From Brachybacterium saurashtrense (GTDB taxonomy: Bacteria; Actinomycetota; Actinomycetes; Actinomycetales; Dermabacteraceae): DNA of 64,000 bases. The translations under genes were made by a program, and so were the position numbers. Location: the NCBI RefSeq assembly GCF_003355475.1, contig NZ_CP031356.1:2728001-2792000 (forward strand), given 5' to 3'. The number at the start of each line of letters is the position of its first letter. Positions within the stretch are counted from its first letter, which is position 1. Shown here piece after piece: positions 32,948 to 41,895 of the stretch. The notes beneath the pieces are model-generated. The model worked only from the letters and a program-made list of their open reading frames with translations, did no database searches and was not told the DNA's origin.

Positions 32948-35026
32948 ATGACCAGCACGCACACCACCGCCGCCGGCGCAGCCGGCTCGTCGGCCGCCCG
33001 GACCGTCGCGGCGCTGCTCGCCCGCTCGAACGCGCTGGGCGCGGATCCGCGCAACACCAACTACGCCGGCGGCAACACCTCCGCCACCGGTTCCGCCATC
33101 GATCCGGTCACCGGCGAGGAGACCGAGCTGCTGTGGGTGAAGGGCTCCGGTGGGGACCTCGGCACCCTGCAGGAGACGGGCCTGGCCGTGCTGCGCCTGG
33201 ACCGGGTGCGCGCCCTGCAGGAGGTCTACCCCGGGGTGGAGCGCGAGGACGAGATGGTTGCCGCCTTCGACCACTGCCTGTTCGGCACGGGCGGGGCCGC
33301 GCCCAGCATCGACACCGCCATGCACGCCCTGGTGGACGCCGCGCACGTGGACCATCTGCACCCCGATGCCGGGATCGCGCTCGCCACCGCGGCCGACGGC
33401 GAGCGGCTCACCCGCGAGTGCTTCGGGGAGTCCGTGGTGTGGGTGCCGTGGCGCCGGCCCGGCTTCCAGCTGGGCCTGGACATCGCCGCGGTGCAGCGGG
33501 AGAACCCCGGCGCGATCGGCTGCATCTTGGGCGGGCACGGCATCACCGCCTGGGGCGCGACCTCCGAGGAGGCCCAGGCGAACTCGCTGCGGATCATCGC
33601 CGAGGCCACCGCGTTCATCGAGCGCACCGGCGCCCCGGAGCCCTTCGGCGCGCACGACCCCGCGCGGGCGGCGCTGCCGGAGGCGGAGCGGCGCGCGAAG
33701 GCGTCGGCGCTGTTCCCGGTGATCCGGGGCCTGGCCTCCACCGACGCCCCGATGGTCGGGCACTGGACGGACACCGAGACCGTGCACGAGTTCCTCGCCG
33801 CGGAGAAGCTCTGGACGCTGGCCGATCAGGGCACCTCCTGCCCGGACCACTTCCTGCGCACCAAGGTGAAGCCGCTGGTGCTGGACCTGCCGGCCCAGGC
33901 GGGCATCGAGGAGTCGATCGCCCGGCTGACGGAGCTGCACGAGGCCTACCGCGAGGACTACTCCGCCTACTACGCCCGCCACGCGGAGGCCGACTCCCCC
34001 GCGATGCGCGGCGCGGACCCGGCGATCGTACTGGTGCCGGGGGTGGGCATGTTCTCCTTCGGCGCCGACACGCAGACCGCCCGGGTGGCCGGGGAGTTCT
34101 ACGTCAACGCCATCAACGTGATGCGCGGCGCGGAGGCGATCTCCACCTACTCCCCCATCGAGGAGTCGGAGAAGTTCCGCATCGAGTACTGGGCGCTGGA
34201 GGAGGCCAAGCTGCAGCGCCGCCCGAAGCCCAAGCCTCTCGCCACCCGCGTGGCGCTGGTGACCGGCGGCGGCTCCGGTATCGGGAAGGCCACCGCCGAG
34301 CGCCTGGTGGCCGAGGGCGCCTGCGTGGTGATCGCGGATCTGAACCTCGAGAACGCGCTGGCCGTGGCCGAGGAGCTGGGCGGGCCCGATCACGCGGTCG
34401 CACTGCGTGCGGACGTCTCCGACGAGGACGCCGTGGTCGCGGCGGTCGCCGAGGCGGTGCTGGCCTTCGGCGGCCTGGACCTGATCGTGAACAACGCCGG
34501 GCTGTCGCTGTCCAAGCCGCTGCTGGAGACGAGCGCGAAGGACTGGGACCTGCAGCACGACGTGATGGCGCGCGGCAGCTTCCTCGTCTCCCGCGAGACG
34601 GCACGGGTGATGATCGCGCAGGGCATGGGCGGGGACATCATCTACATCTCCTCGAAGAACTCCGTGTTCGCCGGCCCCAACAACATCGCCTACTCGGCCA
34701 CCAAGGCGGATCAGGCCCACCAGGTGCGGCTGCTGGCGGCGGAGCTCGGCGAGCACCAGATCCGCGTCAACGGCATCAACCCCGACGGGGTGGTGCGCGG
34801 CTCCGGCATCTTCGCCGGCGGCTGGGGCGCCTCGCGGGCGAAGGTGTATGGCGTGGAGGAGGAGAAGCTCGGCGAGTTCTACGCCCAGCGCACCTTGCTC
34901 AAGCGCGAGGTGCTGCCCGCGAACGTGGCGAACGCCGTGTACGCGCTCACCGCCGGGGACCTCTCCCACACCACCGGCCTGCACCTCCCGGTGGACGCCG
35001 GGGTCGCGGCCGCGTTCCTTCGATGA
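32948..35026 (+). CDS. Bifunctional rhamnulose-1-phosphate aldolase / short-chain dehydrogenase
   Basis: A 692-residue fusion. The N-terminal half (about residues 15-400) is a class II aldolase domain: NTNYAGGNTSATG, DHLHPDAGIA with zinc-type histidines, and GCILGGHGITAWG. It cleaves L-rhamnulose 1-phosphate to dihydroxyacetone phosphate and L-lactaldehyde. The C-terminal 250 residues are a short-chain dehydrogenase: ALVTGGGSGIGKATAERL (NAD site), NNAGLS, and the catalytic Ser with YSATKADQ, expected to oxidise L-lactaldehyde to L-lactate. The same two-domain enzyme is found in Bacillus and many actinobacteria. The stop overlaps the rhaB start by four bases (ATGA). Confidence 0.93.
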   Translation: MTSTHTTAAGAAGSSAARTVAALLARSNALGADPRNTNYAGGNTSATGSAIDPVTGEETELLWVKGSGGDLGTLQETGLAVLRLDRVRALQEVYPGVEREDEMVAAFDHCLFGTGGAAPSIDTAMHALVDAAHVDHLHPDAGIALATAADGERLTRECFGESVVWVPWRRPGFQLGLDIAAVQRENPGAIGCILGGHGITAWGATSEEAQANSLRIIAEATAFIERTGAPEPFGAHDPARAALPEAERRAKASALFPVIRGLASTDAPMVGHWTDTETVHEFLAAEKLWTLADQGTSCPDHFLRTKVKPLVLDLPAQAGIEESIARLTELHEAYREDYSAYYARHAEADSPAMRGADPAIVLVPGVGMFSFGADTQTARVAGEFYVNAINVMRGAEAISTYSPIEESEKFRIEYWALEEAKLQRRPKPKPLATRVALVTGGGSGIGKATAERLVAEGACVVIADLNLENALAVAEELGGPDHAVALRADVSDEDAVVAAVAEAVLAFGGLDLIVNNAGLSLSKPLLETSAKDWDLQHDVMARGSFLVSRETARVMIAQGMGGDIIYISSKNSVFAGPNNIAYSATKADQAHQVRLLAAELGEHQIRVNGINPDGVVRGSGIFAGGWGASRAKVYGVEEEKLGEFYAQRTLLKREVLPANVANAVYALTAGDLSHTTGLHLPVDAGVAAAFLR

Positions 35027-36645
35027 GCGGCGCGGCACGCGGCCAGGAGGCCGGCGCGCGAGCGGCCGACACACCGTTCGCGACGGCGGCCGACGGGGCC
35101 GACGGACCGCTCGCGGTGGCGGCGATCGACCTCGGCGCGACCTCGGGCCGCGTGATGCTCGGCGTGGTGGACCACGGCCGGATCGAGCTGGTGCCCGCGC
35201 ACCGCTTCGAGAACCACCTGGTGGAGCGGGACGGGCATCTGTGCTGGGACCTCGACGCCTTGTGGGCGCAGATCCGGCGGGGCCTCGCCGAGGCGCGCGA
35301 TCTCGCGCTGGTGCGGGGCCTGCCGGGCCTGGCGTCGATCGGGGTGGACTCCTGGGCGGTGGACTATGCGCTGGTGGGGCCCGACGCCCTCGACGCAGGC
35401 GGCGCTGCCGTGCCCGGCAGCGGGGAGCGGCAGGGCGAGGTGATCGCCTACCGCGACTCCCGCACCGACGGGGTCGCCGGGGAGCTCGCCCGTCGTGTCC
35501 CCCGCGCGGAGCAGTTCGCCCGCACCGGCATCGCACAGCAGCCCTTCAACACCCTCTACCAGCTCGCGGCGGAGCACCGCCTGGCCGCCCTGCCCGCCGG
35601 CAGCACGCTGCTGATGCTCCCGGACATGATCGGGTACCTGCTCACGGGGCGGCGGCGCACCGAGCGCACCAACGCCTCGACCACGGGGATGCTCGCGGCC
35701 GACGGCAGCGGCTGGGATCCCGCGCTGCGCGAGGCCGTGGGCGTGGACCCCGCCCTCCTCGCCCCGCTGATCGCCCCCGGCGAGCAGCTGGGCACGGTGC
35801 GTCCGGCGCTCGGGGCGGAGCTCGGGATCGGCGAGGTGCCGGTGATCGCGGTGGGCTCGCACGACACCGCCTCCGCCGTGCTCGCGGTGCCTGCCGAGGG
35901 TCCGGGGCCGGTCGCCTACATCTCCTCCGGGACGTGGTCGCTGATCGGCCTGGAGGTGGAGGCTCCTGTGCTCACCGAGGAGGCCCGCGAGGCGGGGCTG
36001 ACCAATGAGCACGGGGTGGACGGCACGGTGCGCCTGCTGAAGAACGTGGCTGGGATGTGGCTGGTGAGCGAGTCGATCCGGCAGTGGGAGGAGGAGGGCG
36101 CGCAGGTGGACCTCGCGGAGCTGCTGGCCGCGGCCGCGGCCGTGCCCGGGGATCGCTTCCGCTTCGATCCCACCGCTCCCGCCTTCCTCGCGCCCGGGAC
36201 GATGGCGGACAGGGTCACCGCCGCGGCCCGCCCGCTCACCGAGGAGCACCACGCCCCCTCCACCCCGGCCGAGCTGGTGCGCTGCATTCTCGAGTCCCTC
36301 GCGGAGACGTACCGCGACGAGCTGCGCGCCGCGTGCGCCCTGGCCGGGGTGCCGCAGCCGACGCGGCTGCACGTGGTGGGCGGCGGCAGCCGCAACGCCC
36401 TGCTCAACCAGCTCACGGCCGACGCCCTCGGGATCGACGTGGTGGCCGGCCCCATGGAGGCGACGGCGCTGGGCAACGTGGCGCTGCAGTCCCGTGCCCT
36501 CGGCGCCTTCACCGGCGGCCGCGCGGAGATCCGGGCGCTGGTGCGGGCGAGCTCGGAGCTGGAGAAGTTCCGCCCCTCCCCTCGGCAGGATGCCCCGTGG
36601 GAGGGTGCACGCACACCCGGGGACGCCGTGGCAGGTCGCTCGTAG
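35023..36645 (+). CDS. rhaB: Rhamnulokinase
   Basis: A 540-residue FGGY kinase phosphorylating L-rhamnulose. The catalytic core starts at about residue 30 with VAAIDLGATSGRVMLGVVD and contains the rhamnulokinase signature FENHLVERDGHLCWDLD, GVDSWAVDYALVGPD, QPFNTLYQL and the second FGGY segment GGGSRNALLNQLTADALG. The first 30 residues are a variable Ala/Gly-rich extension encoded by DNA holding a GGCCGACGGG word. It is the last gene of the rha operon; no clear hairpin follows before the repeats at 36675. Confidence 0.94.
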   Translation: MSGAARGQEAGARAADTPFATAADGADGPLAVAAIDLGATSGRVMLGVVDHGRIELVPAHRFENHLVERDGHLCWDLDALWAQIRRGLAEARDLALVRGLPGLASIGVDSWAVDYALVGPDALDAGGAAVPGSGERQGEVIAYRDSRTDGVAGELARRVPRAEQFARTGIAQQPFNTLYQLAAEHRLAALPAGSTLLMLPDMIGYLLTGRRRTERTNASTTGMLAADGSGWDPALREAVGVDPALLAPLIAPGEQLGTVRPALGAELGIGEVPVIAVGSHDTASAVLAVPAEGPGPVAYISSGTWSLIGLEVEAPVLTEEAREAGLTNEHGVDGTVRLLKNVAGMWLVSESIRQWEEEGAQVDLAELLAAAAAVPGDRFRFDPTAPAFLAPGTMADRVTAAARPLTEEHHAPSTPAELVRCILESLAETYRDELRAACALAGVPQPTRLHVVGGGSRNALLNQLTADALGIDVVAGPMEATALGNVALQSRALGAFTGGRAEIRALVRASSELEKFRPSPRQDAPWEGARTPGDAVAGRS

Positions 36646-36674
36646 TCGCCTGCCCGGACACCCAGCAGCTGTGC

Positions 36675-36743
36675 GGCAGGACGCCCAACAAACGCTTGGC
36701 AGGACGCCCAACAGACGCTTGGCAGGACGCCCAACAGGGGATA
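36675..36743. repeat. Three tandem 23-bp direct repeats
   Basis: The unit GGCAGGACGCCCAACArACG plus CTT occurs at 36675-36697, 36698-36720 and, diverged at its end, 36721-36743. A degenerate fourth copy may precede (36653-36674). Each carries TTGGCA...CCCAA, a weak dyad. They lie between rhaB and the DUF4143 ATPase gene, ending 20 bases before its start, like an operator or iteron array. There is no spacer variation as in CRISPR. Confidence 0.75.
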
Positions 36744-36744
36744 G

Positions 36745-36759
36745 CCTCCTGGCAGGAGG
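36745..36759 (+). promoter_or_regulatory. Palindrome enclosing the Shine-Dalgarno of the ATPase gene
   Basis: CCTCCTG-G-CAGGAGG is a perfect palindrome whose right arm contains AGGAGG, the ribosome-binding site four bases before the ATG at 36764. As RNA it can fold into CCTCC/GGAGG with a five-base loop, hiding the site. Confidence 0.5.
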
Positions 36760-36763
36760 TCTT

Positions 36764-38032
36764 ATGGCACTCACGCAGATCGATGGCGGATACCTCCGGC
36801 GCTATGTGGACGACGAGCTCGACGAGCTCCTCCCCCACCTTCGCGCCATCGCCCTGGACGGCCCACGCGGCGTCGGGAAGACTGAGACAGCCGGACGCCG
36901 CGCCGACGACGTTTTCGCTCTCGACGACCCCGAGGTGCGGCGGCTGGTGGAGGCGGATCCCGACGGAGCCCTCGCACGAGGCGCAACCGTCCTCCTTGAC
37001 GAATGGCAGCACCTCCCCCAGCTCTGGGACCACGTGCGCCGAGCCGTCGATGCGAGAACCGAGCATCGCTATCTCCTCGCGGGCAGCGCATCTCCAGCTC
37101 CCGGCACAGAGACGCACACCGGTGCTGGCCGGATCCTGTCGTTGCGCATGCGCCCGATGAGCCTTGCGGAACGCCCGGGGACAACCCCGACGGTGCTGAT
37201 CCGGCACCTTTTCGAGGGCGGCGCCGCCATCGAGGGGGAGTCGAACGTCCGCCTCGCCGACTACGCGCGGGAGATCTGCGCCTCGGGCTTCCCCGAGGTG
37301 CGTGCGCTCGCGGCCCGCGCCCGTCGGCCCACCCTCGAGAGCTACATCGCCCGGATCATCGACCGGGATGTCCCCGAGAGCGGCACGACGGTCCGACGGC
37401 CAGCGGCGATGCGGGCATGGATGACCGCGTACGCCGCCGCATCCTCGACCACGAGGGACTACGTGAAGCTCCTCGACGCCGCGACGCCGGGCGACGCGGA
37501 CAAGCCGTCCAAGAACACCTCCCGTACGTACCGAGAGACCCTGACTCGTCTATGGGTCCTGGATCCGGTGCCGGCCTGGATGCCGGGGAACGCACCGCTG
37601 ACTCGCCTCACGCAGGCGCCGAAGCACCAGCTCGCAGATCCTGCCATCGCGGCCTCCCTGCTCAACACCGCCGAAGAGGCCCTTCTCTCCGGAGCTCGTG
37701 GCAGGACGGAGCTGTTCGGCAGACTGTTCGAATCCCTGGCCACGCTCACGGTGCGTGCCGCCGGCGCGGCGTGCGAGGCACGGACCCACCACCTTCGCAC
37801 CCGCGGCGGGGACCACGAAGTCGATCTGCTCCTCGAACGCCACGACGGCGCCGTGGTGGCCTTCGAGGTGAAGCTGGCTCGCACCGTCGATGACGCCGAC
37901 GCCCGCCACCTGCACTGGCTGGGCGATCAGATCGGCGACCGGTTACGGGACAAGGTGGTCCTCACCACCGGCTCGATGGCCTACCGGCGCCGGGACGGGG
38001 TCGCCGTCGTCCCGCTCGCACTTCTTGGGTGA
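36764..38032 (+). CDS. AAA-type ATPase with DUF4143 domain
   Basis: A 422-residue ATPase. Walker A is DGPRGVGKTETA, Walker B TVLLDEWQHL; sensor region YLLAGSASPA follows. The central and C-terminal parts match the DUF4143 pattern with a nuclease-like fold: RTYRETLTRLWVLDPVPAW, HQLADPAIAASLL, GRLFESLATLTVRAAG, and the restriction-endonuclease-like core GGDHEVDLLLERHDGAVVAFEVKLA. Function is unknown; the family is widespread and patchily distributed. It has no link to sugar use and sits between rhaB and a binding-protein gene, so it may be a later insertion. Its own regulatory region has tandem repeats and a palindromic Shine-Dalgarno site. Confidence 0.85.
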   Translation: MALTQIDGGYLRRYVDDELDELLPHLRAIALDGPRGVGKTETAGRRADDVFALDDPEVRRLVEADPDGALARGATVLLDEWQHLPQLWDHVRRAVDARTEHRYLLAGSASPAPGTETHTGAGRILSLRMRPMSLAERPGTTPTVLIRHLFEGGAAIEGESNVRLADYAREICASGFPEVRALAARARRPTLESYIARIIDRDVPESGTTVRRPAAMRAWMTAYAAASSTTRDYVKLLDAATPGDADKPSKNTSRTYRETLTRLWVLDPVPAWMPGNAPLTRLTQAPKHQLADPAIAASLLNTAEEALLSGARGRTELFGRLFESLATLTVRAAGAACEARTHHLRTRGGDHEVDLLLERHDGAVVAFEVKLARTVDDADARHLHWLGDQIGDRLRDKVVLTTGSMAYRRRDGVAVVPLALLG

Positions 38033-38050
38033 ACCGACCATCCCGCCAGG

Positions 38051-39364
38051 TCACGCCAGGGCGCCGGTCGCCTCCTCGACGGCGGCCTGCGCGGCCTCGT
38101 CCGGGGTGCTGCGGCCGAAGAGGACGTCCTCGGCGTGGCGGGAGATGGCGTCGTCCGCCGCGCTGCCGCCGGGCGGGGTGATGGGCGGCGGGTCCCCGAG
38201 CTCCTCGGCGATCGCCTCGATGAAGTCCACCGCCTTGCGGTCCGAGTCGGTGAGGTCCTCGGCGATGGCGGCGCGCACCTCGAGGTTCGCGGGCACGCCG
38301 CGTTCCACCTGCAGGATCGTCCCGGCGTCGGGGCTGTTGACCATCCAGTCCACGAAAGCGGCGGAGGCCTCCAGGTTCGCCGTGGTCTCGGCGACGGCGA
38401 AGTACATCGAGGCCTTGTACCAGAGCTTCGCGTCCGCGGCGGAGCCGGTCATCGACGGCATGCGCAGCACCGTCGCGGTGCCGTCGAGGGCGGCATCGAG
38501 GGTGACCACCTGGTTCGACCACTGGGCCTGCAACGCGCACTTCCCGACGGCGAACAGGCTCTGGTCGACGGACTGCCCCGTCTCCTCCACGGCGATCGAC
38601 GCCTCCGGCGCGGCGCCGCTGTCCTGCAGGCGCAGGGTGAGGTCCCACCACTGGGCGAGCTGCTCGGCGGTGTAGCCGATGCCGCCGTCAGCGGAGAAGC
38701 GCTCGCCGCCCAGCTGCCGGAGGAACACCGTCAGCGGCGGGCCGCCGGCGGCGCCGAGCTGCTGGCAGCCGTAGGTGCCCTCGGGCGTGCCCTCGGAGAT
38801 CCGGGTGGCGATGTCGACGAGGTCGTCCCAGGTCCAGGTGGTGTCGTCGGGCATCTCGACACCGGCCTCCTCGAACAGGGCCGGGTTCGCCAGCAGCACG
38901 GGGGCGTTGATGCCCGCGTTCATCGCGTACAGGCCGCCGTCCACCTTGCCCGCCTCGAGGGCGGAGGGGTCGAAGCCGTCGGTGGCGATGGCGGTGGCGC
39001 CGAGGTCGGCGAGGATGCCGCGGCTGGAGTACTCGGCGAGGTAGCTCTCATCCATCTGGATGACGTCCGGCGCGTCGCCGCCGGCGACCTGGGTGGCGAG
39101 CTTGTCCCAATAGCCGCTCCAGTCCCCCGGCTCCGGGCTGATCGACACCTCGGGCGCCACCTCCTGGTACGCGTCCAGCGCCTGCTGGGTGAGCTCGTCG
39201 CGGGTGGCGTTGCCCCACCAGCCGAAGCGCAACATGGTGCCGTCCCCCTCCGCCGCGCGGTCCCCGCCGGAGGCGTTGGGGCCGCAGGCCGCCAGGGCCA
39301 GCAGCGTGAGGGAGGAGCCGAGGACGGTGCGTCGGCTCGCGTGCAGCGGGGGGTGTGCGGTCAT
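38051..39364 (-). CDS. Orphan sugar-binding lipoprotein, CGPNA family (copy 1)
   Basis: A 437-residue lipoprotein: SRRTVLGSSLTLLALAACGPNA gives signal and lipobox (split around the Cys). Shared family marks are LRFGWWGNATRDELT, WSGYWDKLATQVAGGD, DVIQMDESYLAEY, DDTTWTWDDLV, KLWYKASMYFAV and an ending EEATGALA. There is no permease or ATPase gene next to it. It is most like the lipoprotein at 58545, which does have permeases, so it may feed that transporter with a different ligand. AAGGAG precedes the ATG. A strong promoter with a rhamnose-type operator lies upstream, making it a probable rhamnose-regulon member. Confidence 0.9.
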   Translation of the reverse strand: MTAHPPLHASRRTVLGSSLTLLALAACGPNASGGDRAAEGDGTMLRFGWWGNATRDELTQQALDAYQEVAPEVSISPEPGDWSGYWDKLATQVAGGDAPDVIQMDESYLAEYSSRGILADLGATAIATDGFDPSALEAGKVDGGLYAMNAGINAPVLLANPALFEEAGVEMPDDTTWTWDDLVDIATRISEGTPEGTYGCQQLGAAGGPPLTVFLRQLGGERFSADGGIGYTAEQLAQWWDLTLRLQDSGAAPEASIAVEETGQSVDQSLFAVGKCALQAQWSNQVVTLDAALDGTATVLRMPSMTGSAADAKLWYKASMYFAVAETTANLEASAAFVDWMVNSPDAGTILQVERGVPANLEVRAAIAEDLTDSDRKAVDFIEAIAEELGDPPPITPPGGSAADDAISRHAEDVLFGRSTPDEAAQAAVEEATGALA

Positions 39365-39408
39365 GGCGATCTCCTTCGATCGTGCGGACGGCCCGCGTGG
39401 TGAGCGAC

Positions 39409-39437
39409 AGAGTAGACCCGGGATTGAAACGTGTAAA
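39409..39437 (-). promoter_or_regulatory. Promoter of the orphan binding-protein gene
   Basis: Read leftward: -35 TTTACA (39437-39432), 17-base spacer, -10 TACTCT (39414-39409). The operator at 39425-39436 covers the -35 and part of the spacer. Confidence 0.6.
39425..39436. promoter_or_regulatory. Putative rhamnose-regulator operator
   Basis: TGAAACGTGTAA matches the TGARACGwnTCA motif at ten of twelve positions and sits on the -35 of the leftward gene at 38051. Confidence 0.5.
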
Positions 39438-39512
39438 CCCGCCGCGGGGGCACCCCCTGCAGGCCAGCCGCCCTGGCGTGGCGCGCCGACTCCTGGGAGA
39501 CTGGCTTCGCAC

Positions 39513-39524
39513 TGAGACGTTTCA
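39513..39524. promoter_or_regulatory. Putative rhamnose-regulator operator before GH78
   Basis: TGAGACGTTTCA is a nearly perfect palindrome of the same family, 38 bases before the GH78 start. No convincing -35/-10 pair was found for this gene. Confidence 0.6.
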
Positions 39525-39561
39525 CCCCGCCGCCGATGTCGTGAACCGAGGACTCTCCCCC

Positions 39562-41853
39562 ATGCACCCCGCCCCCGTGCCGGATCGCCCCGCTCCTGCT
39601 CTCCCCGAGGCTCTCGCCACGGCCGATGCGCTCGCCGCGACGCAGGAGGGCGGGCGCGCCACCCTCCTCACCCGCACCGTCGCGCTCGCGCGCCCTGCCT
39701 CGCAGGTGACCCGCGCCGAGCTGCTCGCCACCGCCCACGGCGTCTACGAGGCACGCGTCAACGGCCTCCCGGCCGACGACTCCGTGCTCAACCCCGGATG
39801 GACCGTCTACGAGTCCCGCCTGCAGGTGCAGCGGGTCGACGTCACCGCGCAGGTGCGGGCCGGCGATGACCATGTACGCCTGTCCGCGCTGGTGGGGCGG
39901 GGCTGGTGGAACGGCGACTTCGGGTTCGGCGAGGCCGACGCGAACTACGGGGAGGACAACGCGTTCCTGGCCTCCCTCGAGATCACCTTCGAGGACGGCT
40001 CCACCCAGCAGATCGTCACCGACGAGTCCTGGACGGCGATCTCCTCCCCGATCACCGCGGCGACGATCTACCACGGCCAGCACGAGGACCGCCGGCTGGA
40101 GCCCGGCCCGCCGCGACCGGTGCAGGTGACCGAGATCGATCGCTCCACGCTCATCGCGCAGACCTCGCCGCTGATCACCCGCCACGAGGCGCTGCATCCC
40201 ACGACGATCTGGACGTCCCCGTCCGGGAAGACCCTGCTGGACTTCGGGCAGAACCTCGTGGGCTGGCTGCGATTCACGGTCACGGGGCCCGAGGGCACCA
40301 CGATCACCGTGCGCCACGCCGAGGTGCTCGAGCACGAGGAGCTCGGCACCCGCCCGCTGCGCACCGCGCAGGCCACCGACTCGCTCACCCTCGCCGGCGA
40401 CCCGCAGGGCGAGACCTTCGAGCCCACCTTCACGTTCCACGGCTTCCGGTACGCGGAGGTCACCGGCTGGCCGGGCGAGCTGACCGCCGAGGACGTCGAG
40501 GCCGTCGTGGTCCACTCCGCGATCGAGCGCACTGGCTGGTTCGAGAGCTCCCACGCCGGAGTGAACCAGCTGATCAGCAACTCGATCTGGTCCCAGCGCG
40601 GCAACTTCCTCGCCGTGCCCACCGACTGCCCGCAGCGCGATGAGCGCCTGGGCTGGACCGGTGACATCGCCGCCTACGCCGCCACGGCCGCCTTCCAGTT
40701 CGACGTGGACGATTTCCTCCACAACTGGCTGCTGGATGTGAGGGCCGAGGTCGAGCTGCCGCCGCTGAGCTTCGTGCCCTTCGTCGTCCCGGACATCCTC
40801 AAGCTGCGCCGGAACGGCTCCGACCCCTTCGCCGACGGGGAGGAGCCGACGGAGATCCCCACCGCCATCTGGGGCGATGCCGCGGTGTGGGTCGCCGAGG
40901 CGCTGTGGCACGCCTACGGCGACCTGGGCCGGCTGCGCCAGCACTATCCCGGGATGGTGCTGCACCTGGAATCCGTGGAGCGGGCCCTGTCCCCGAACGG
41001 TCTGTGGGAGGAGGGCTTCCAGTTCGGCGACTGGCTCGATCCGGACGCCCCGCCGGAGGCCGCGGCCGATGCGAAGGCGGACAAGGCCGTGGTCGCGACC
41101 GCGTGCCTGATCCGCTCGGCCCGCTTCGCGGCGGAGACCGCGCGCCTGCTCGGCGAGACCGAGGGCGCGGAGCGCTGGCAGACCCTCGCCGACCGCACGC
41201 TCGCCGCCTTCACGGCGGAGTACGTGGGCGAGGACGGGATCATCCGCTCGGACTGCGCGACCGTCTACGCGCTCGCGATCGCCTTCGATCTCCTCGAGCC
41301 CGCGATCCACGAGAAGGCCGCGGCACGCCTCGCCGAGGTGGTGCGCGAGGCCGGCTACAGGGTCACCACCGGCTTCGCCGGCACCCCGTTCGTCACCTGG
41401 GCCCTGTCCGAGACGGGGCACGTGGAGGACGCGTACCGCCTGCTGCTCGAGGAGGGCTGCCCGTCCTGGCTCTACCCCGTCTCGATGGGGGCCACCACGA
41501 TCTGGGAGCGCTGGGACTCGATGCTGCCCGACGGCTCGATCAATCCCGGCGAGATGACGAGCTTCAACCACTACGCCCTCGGCGCCGTCGCGGACTGGGT
41601 CTACCAGGTGGTGCTCGGGATCCGTGCCGCGGAGCCCGGCTACCGCCGGATCCGGATCCAGCCCACCCCGGGCCCCGGCATCGACTGGGCGAAGGGCGCC
41701 TACGACTCGGCAACCGGCCGCATCGAGGTGTCGTGGGAGGTCACCGAGCAGGGCTTCACCCTCGAGGTGGACGTCCCCGACGCCGTGGAGACCGAGGTGG
41801 TGCTGCCGGACGGCACCCGCCACCTGGTCACGGGCGGGCACCACACCTTCTGA
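39562..41853 (+). CDS. GH78 alpha-L-rhamnosidase
   Basis: A 763-residue cytoplasmic enzyme. N-terminal beta-sandwich domains (ARVNGLPADDSVLNPGW, LVGRGWWNGDFGFG, LLDFGQNLVGWLRF) precede an (alpha/alpha)6 barrel. Catalytic acid Glu361 lies in CPQRDERLGWTGD, and the general base Glu649 in GATTIWERWDS; FGDWLDP is also intact. These are the standard GH78 marks. It lacks the extra N-terminal domain of many GH78 proteins, so it is on the short side. The ATG at 39562 has GAGGA upstream; the frame stays open further 5' but without support. It should release L-rhamnose from imported glycans and is under a rha-type operator. Confidence 0.93.
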   Translation: MHPAPVPDRPAPALPEALATADALAATQEGGRATLLTRTVALARPASQVTRAELLATAHGVYEARVNGLPADDSVLNPGWTVYESRLQVQRVDVTAQVRAGDDHVRLSALVGRGWWNGDFGFGEADANYGEDNAFLASLEITFEDGSTQQIVTDESWTAISSPITAATIYHGQHEDRRLEPGPPRPVQVTEIDRSTLIAQTSPLITRHEALHPTTIWTSPSGKTLLDFGQNLVGWLRFTVTGPEGTTITVRHAEVLEHEELGTRPLRTAQATDSLTLAGDPQGETFEPTFTFHGFRYAEVTGWPGELTAEDVEAVVVHSAIERTGWFESSHAGVNQLISNSIWSQRGNFLAVPTDCPQRDERLGWTGDIAAYAATAAFQFDVDDFLHNWLLDVRAEVELPPLSFVPFVVPDILKLRRNGSDPFADGEEPTEIPTAIWGDAAVWVAEALWHAYGDLGRLRQHYPGMVLHLESVERALSPNGLWEEGFQFGDWLDPDAPPEAAADAKADKAVVATACLIRSARFAAETARLLGETEGAERWQTLADRTLAAFTAEYVGEDGIIRSDCATVYALAIAFDLLEPAIHEKAAARLAEVVREAGYRVTTGFAGTPFVTWALSETGHVEDAYRLLLEEGCPSWLYPVSMGATTIWERWDSMLPDGSINPGEMTSFNHYALGAVADWVYQVVLGIRAAEPGYRRIRIQPTPGPGIDWAKGAYDSATGRIEVSWEVTEQGFTLEVDVPDAVETEVVLPDGTRHLVTGGHHTF

Positions 41854-41861
41854 GGGGTCGA

Positions 41862-41893
41862 GGGAGCCTGCCGGGCACGGGGCGCCCGCTCCC
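41862..41893. terminator. Possible bidirectional terminator between GH78 and LacI genes
   Basis: GGGAGC (41862-41867) pairs with GCTCCC (41888-41893), with an inner GGGC/GCCC pairing. It sits in the 42-base gap between convergent genes. No U-tract. Confidence 0.35.
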
Positions 41894-41895
41894 CC

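Noticed and set aside
33133..36645. Rightward 1170-codon frame ending in rhaB
   Set aside because: Its first part is a shifted frame of the aldolase gene; the rhamnulokinase starts at 35023 with an ATGA overlap.
36675..36743. Direct repeats as a CRISPR array
   Set aside because: The copies abut with no spacers and there are no cas genes.
36719..36747. Promoter TTGGCA-17-TAGCCT for the ATPase gene
   Set aside because: It would start transcription inside the Shine-Dalgarno palindrome; kept only as a possibility because it conflicts with the hairpin model.
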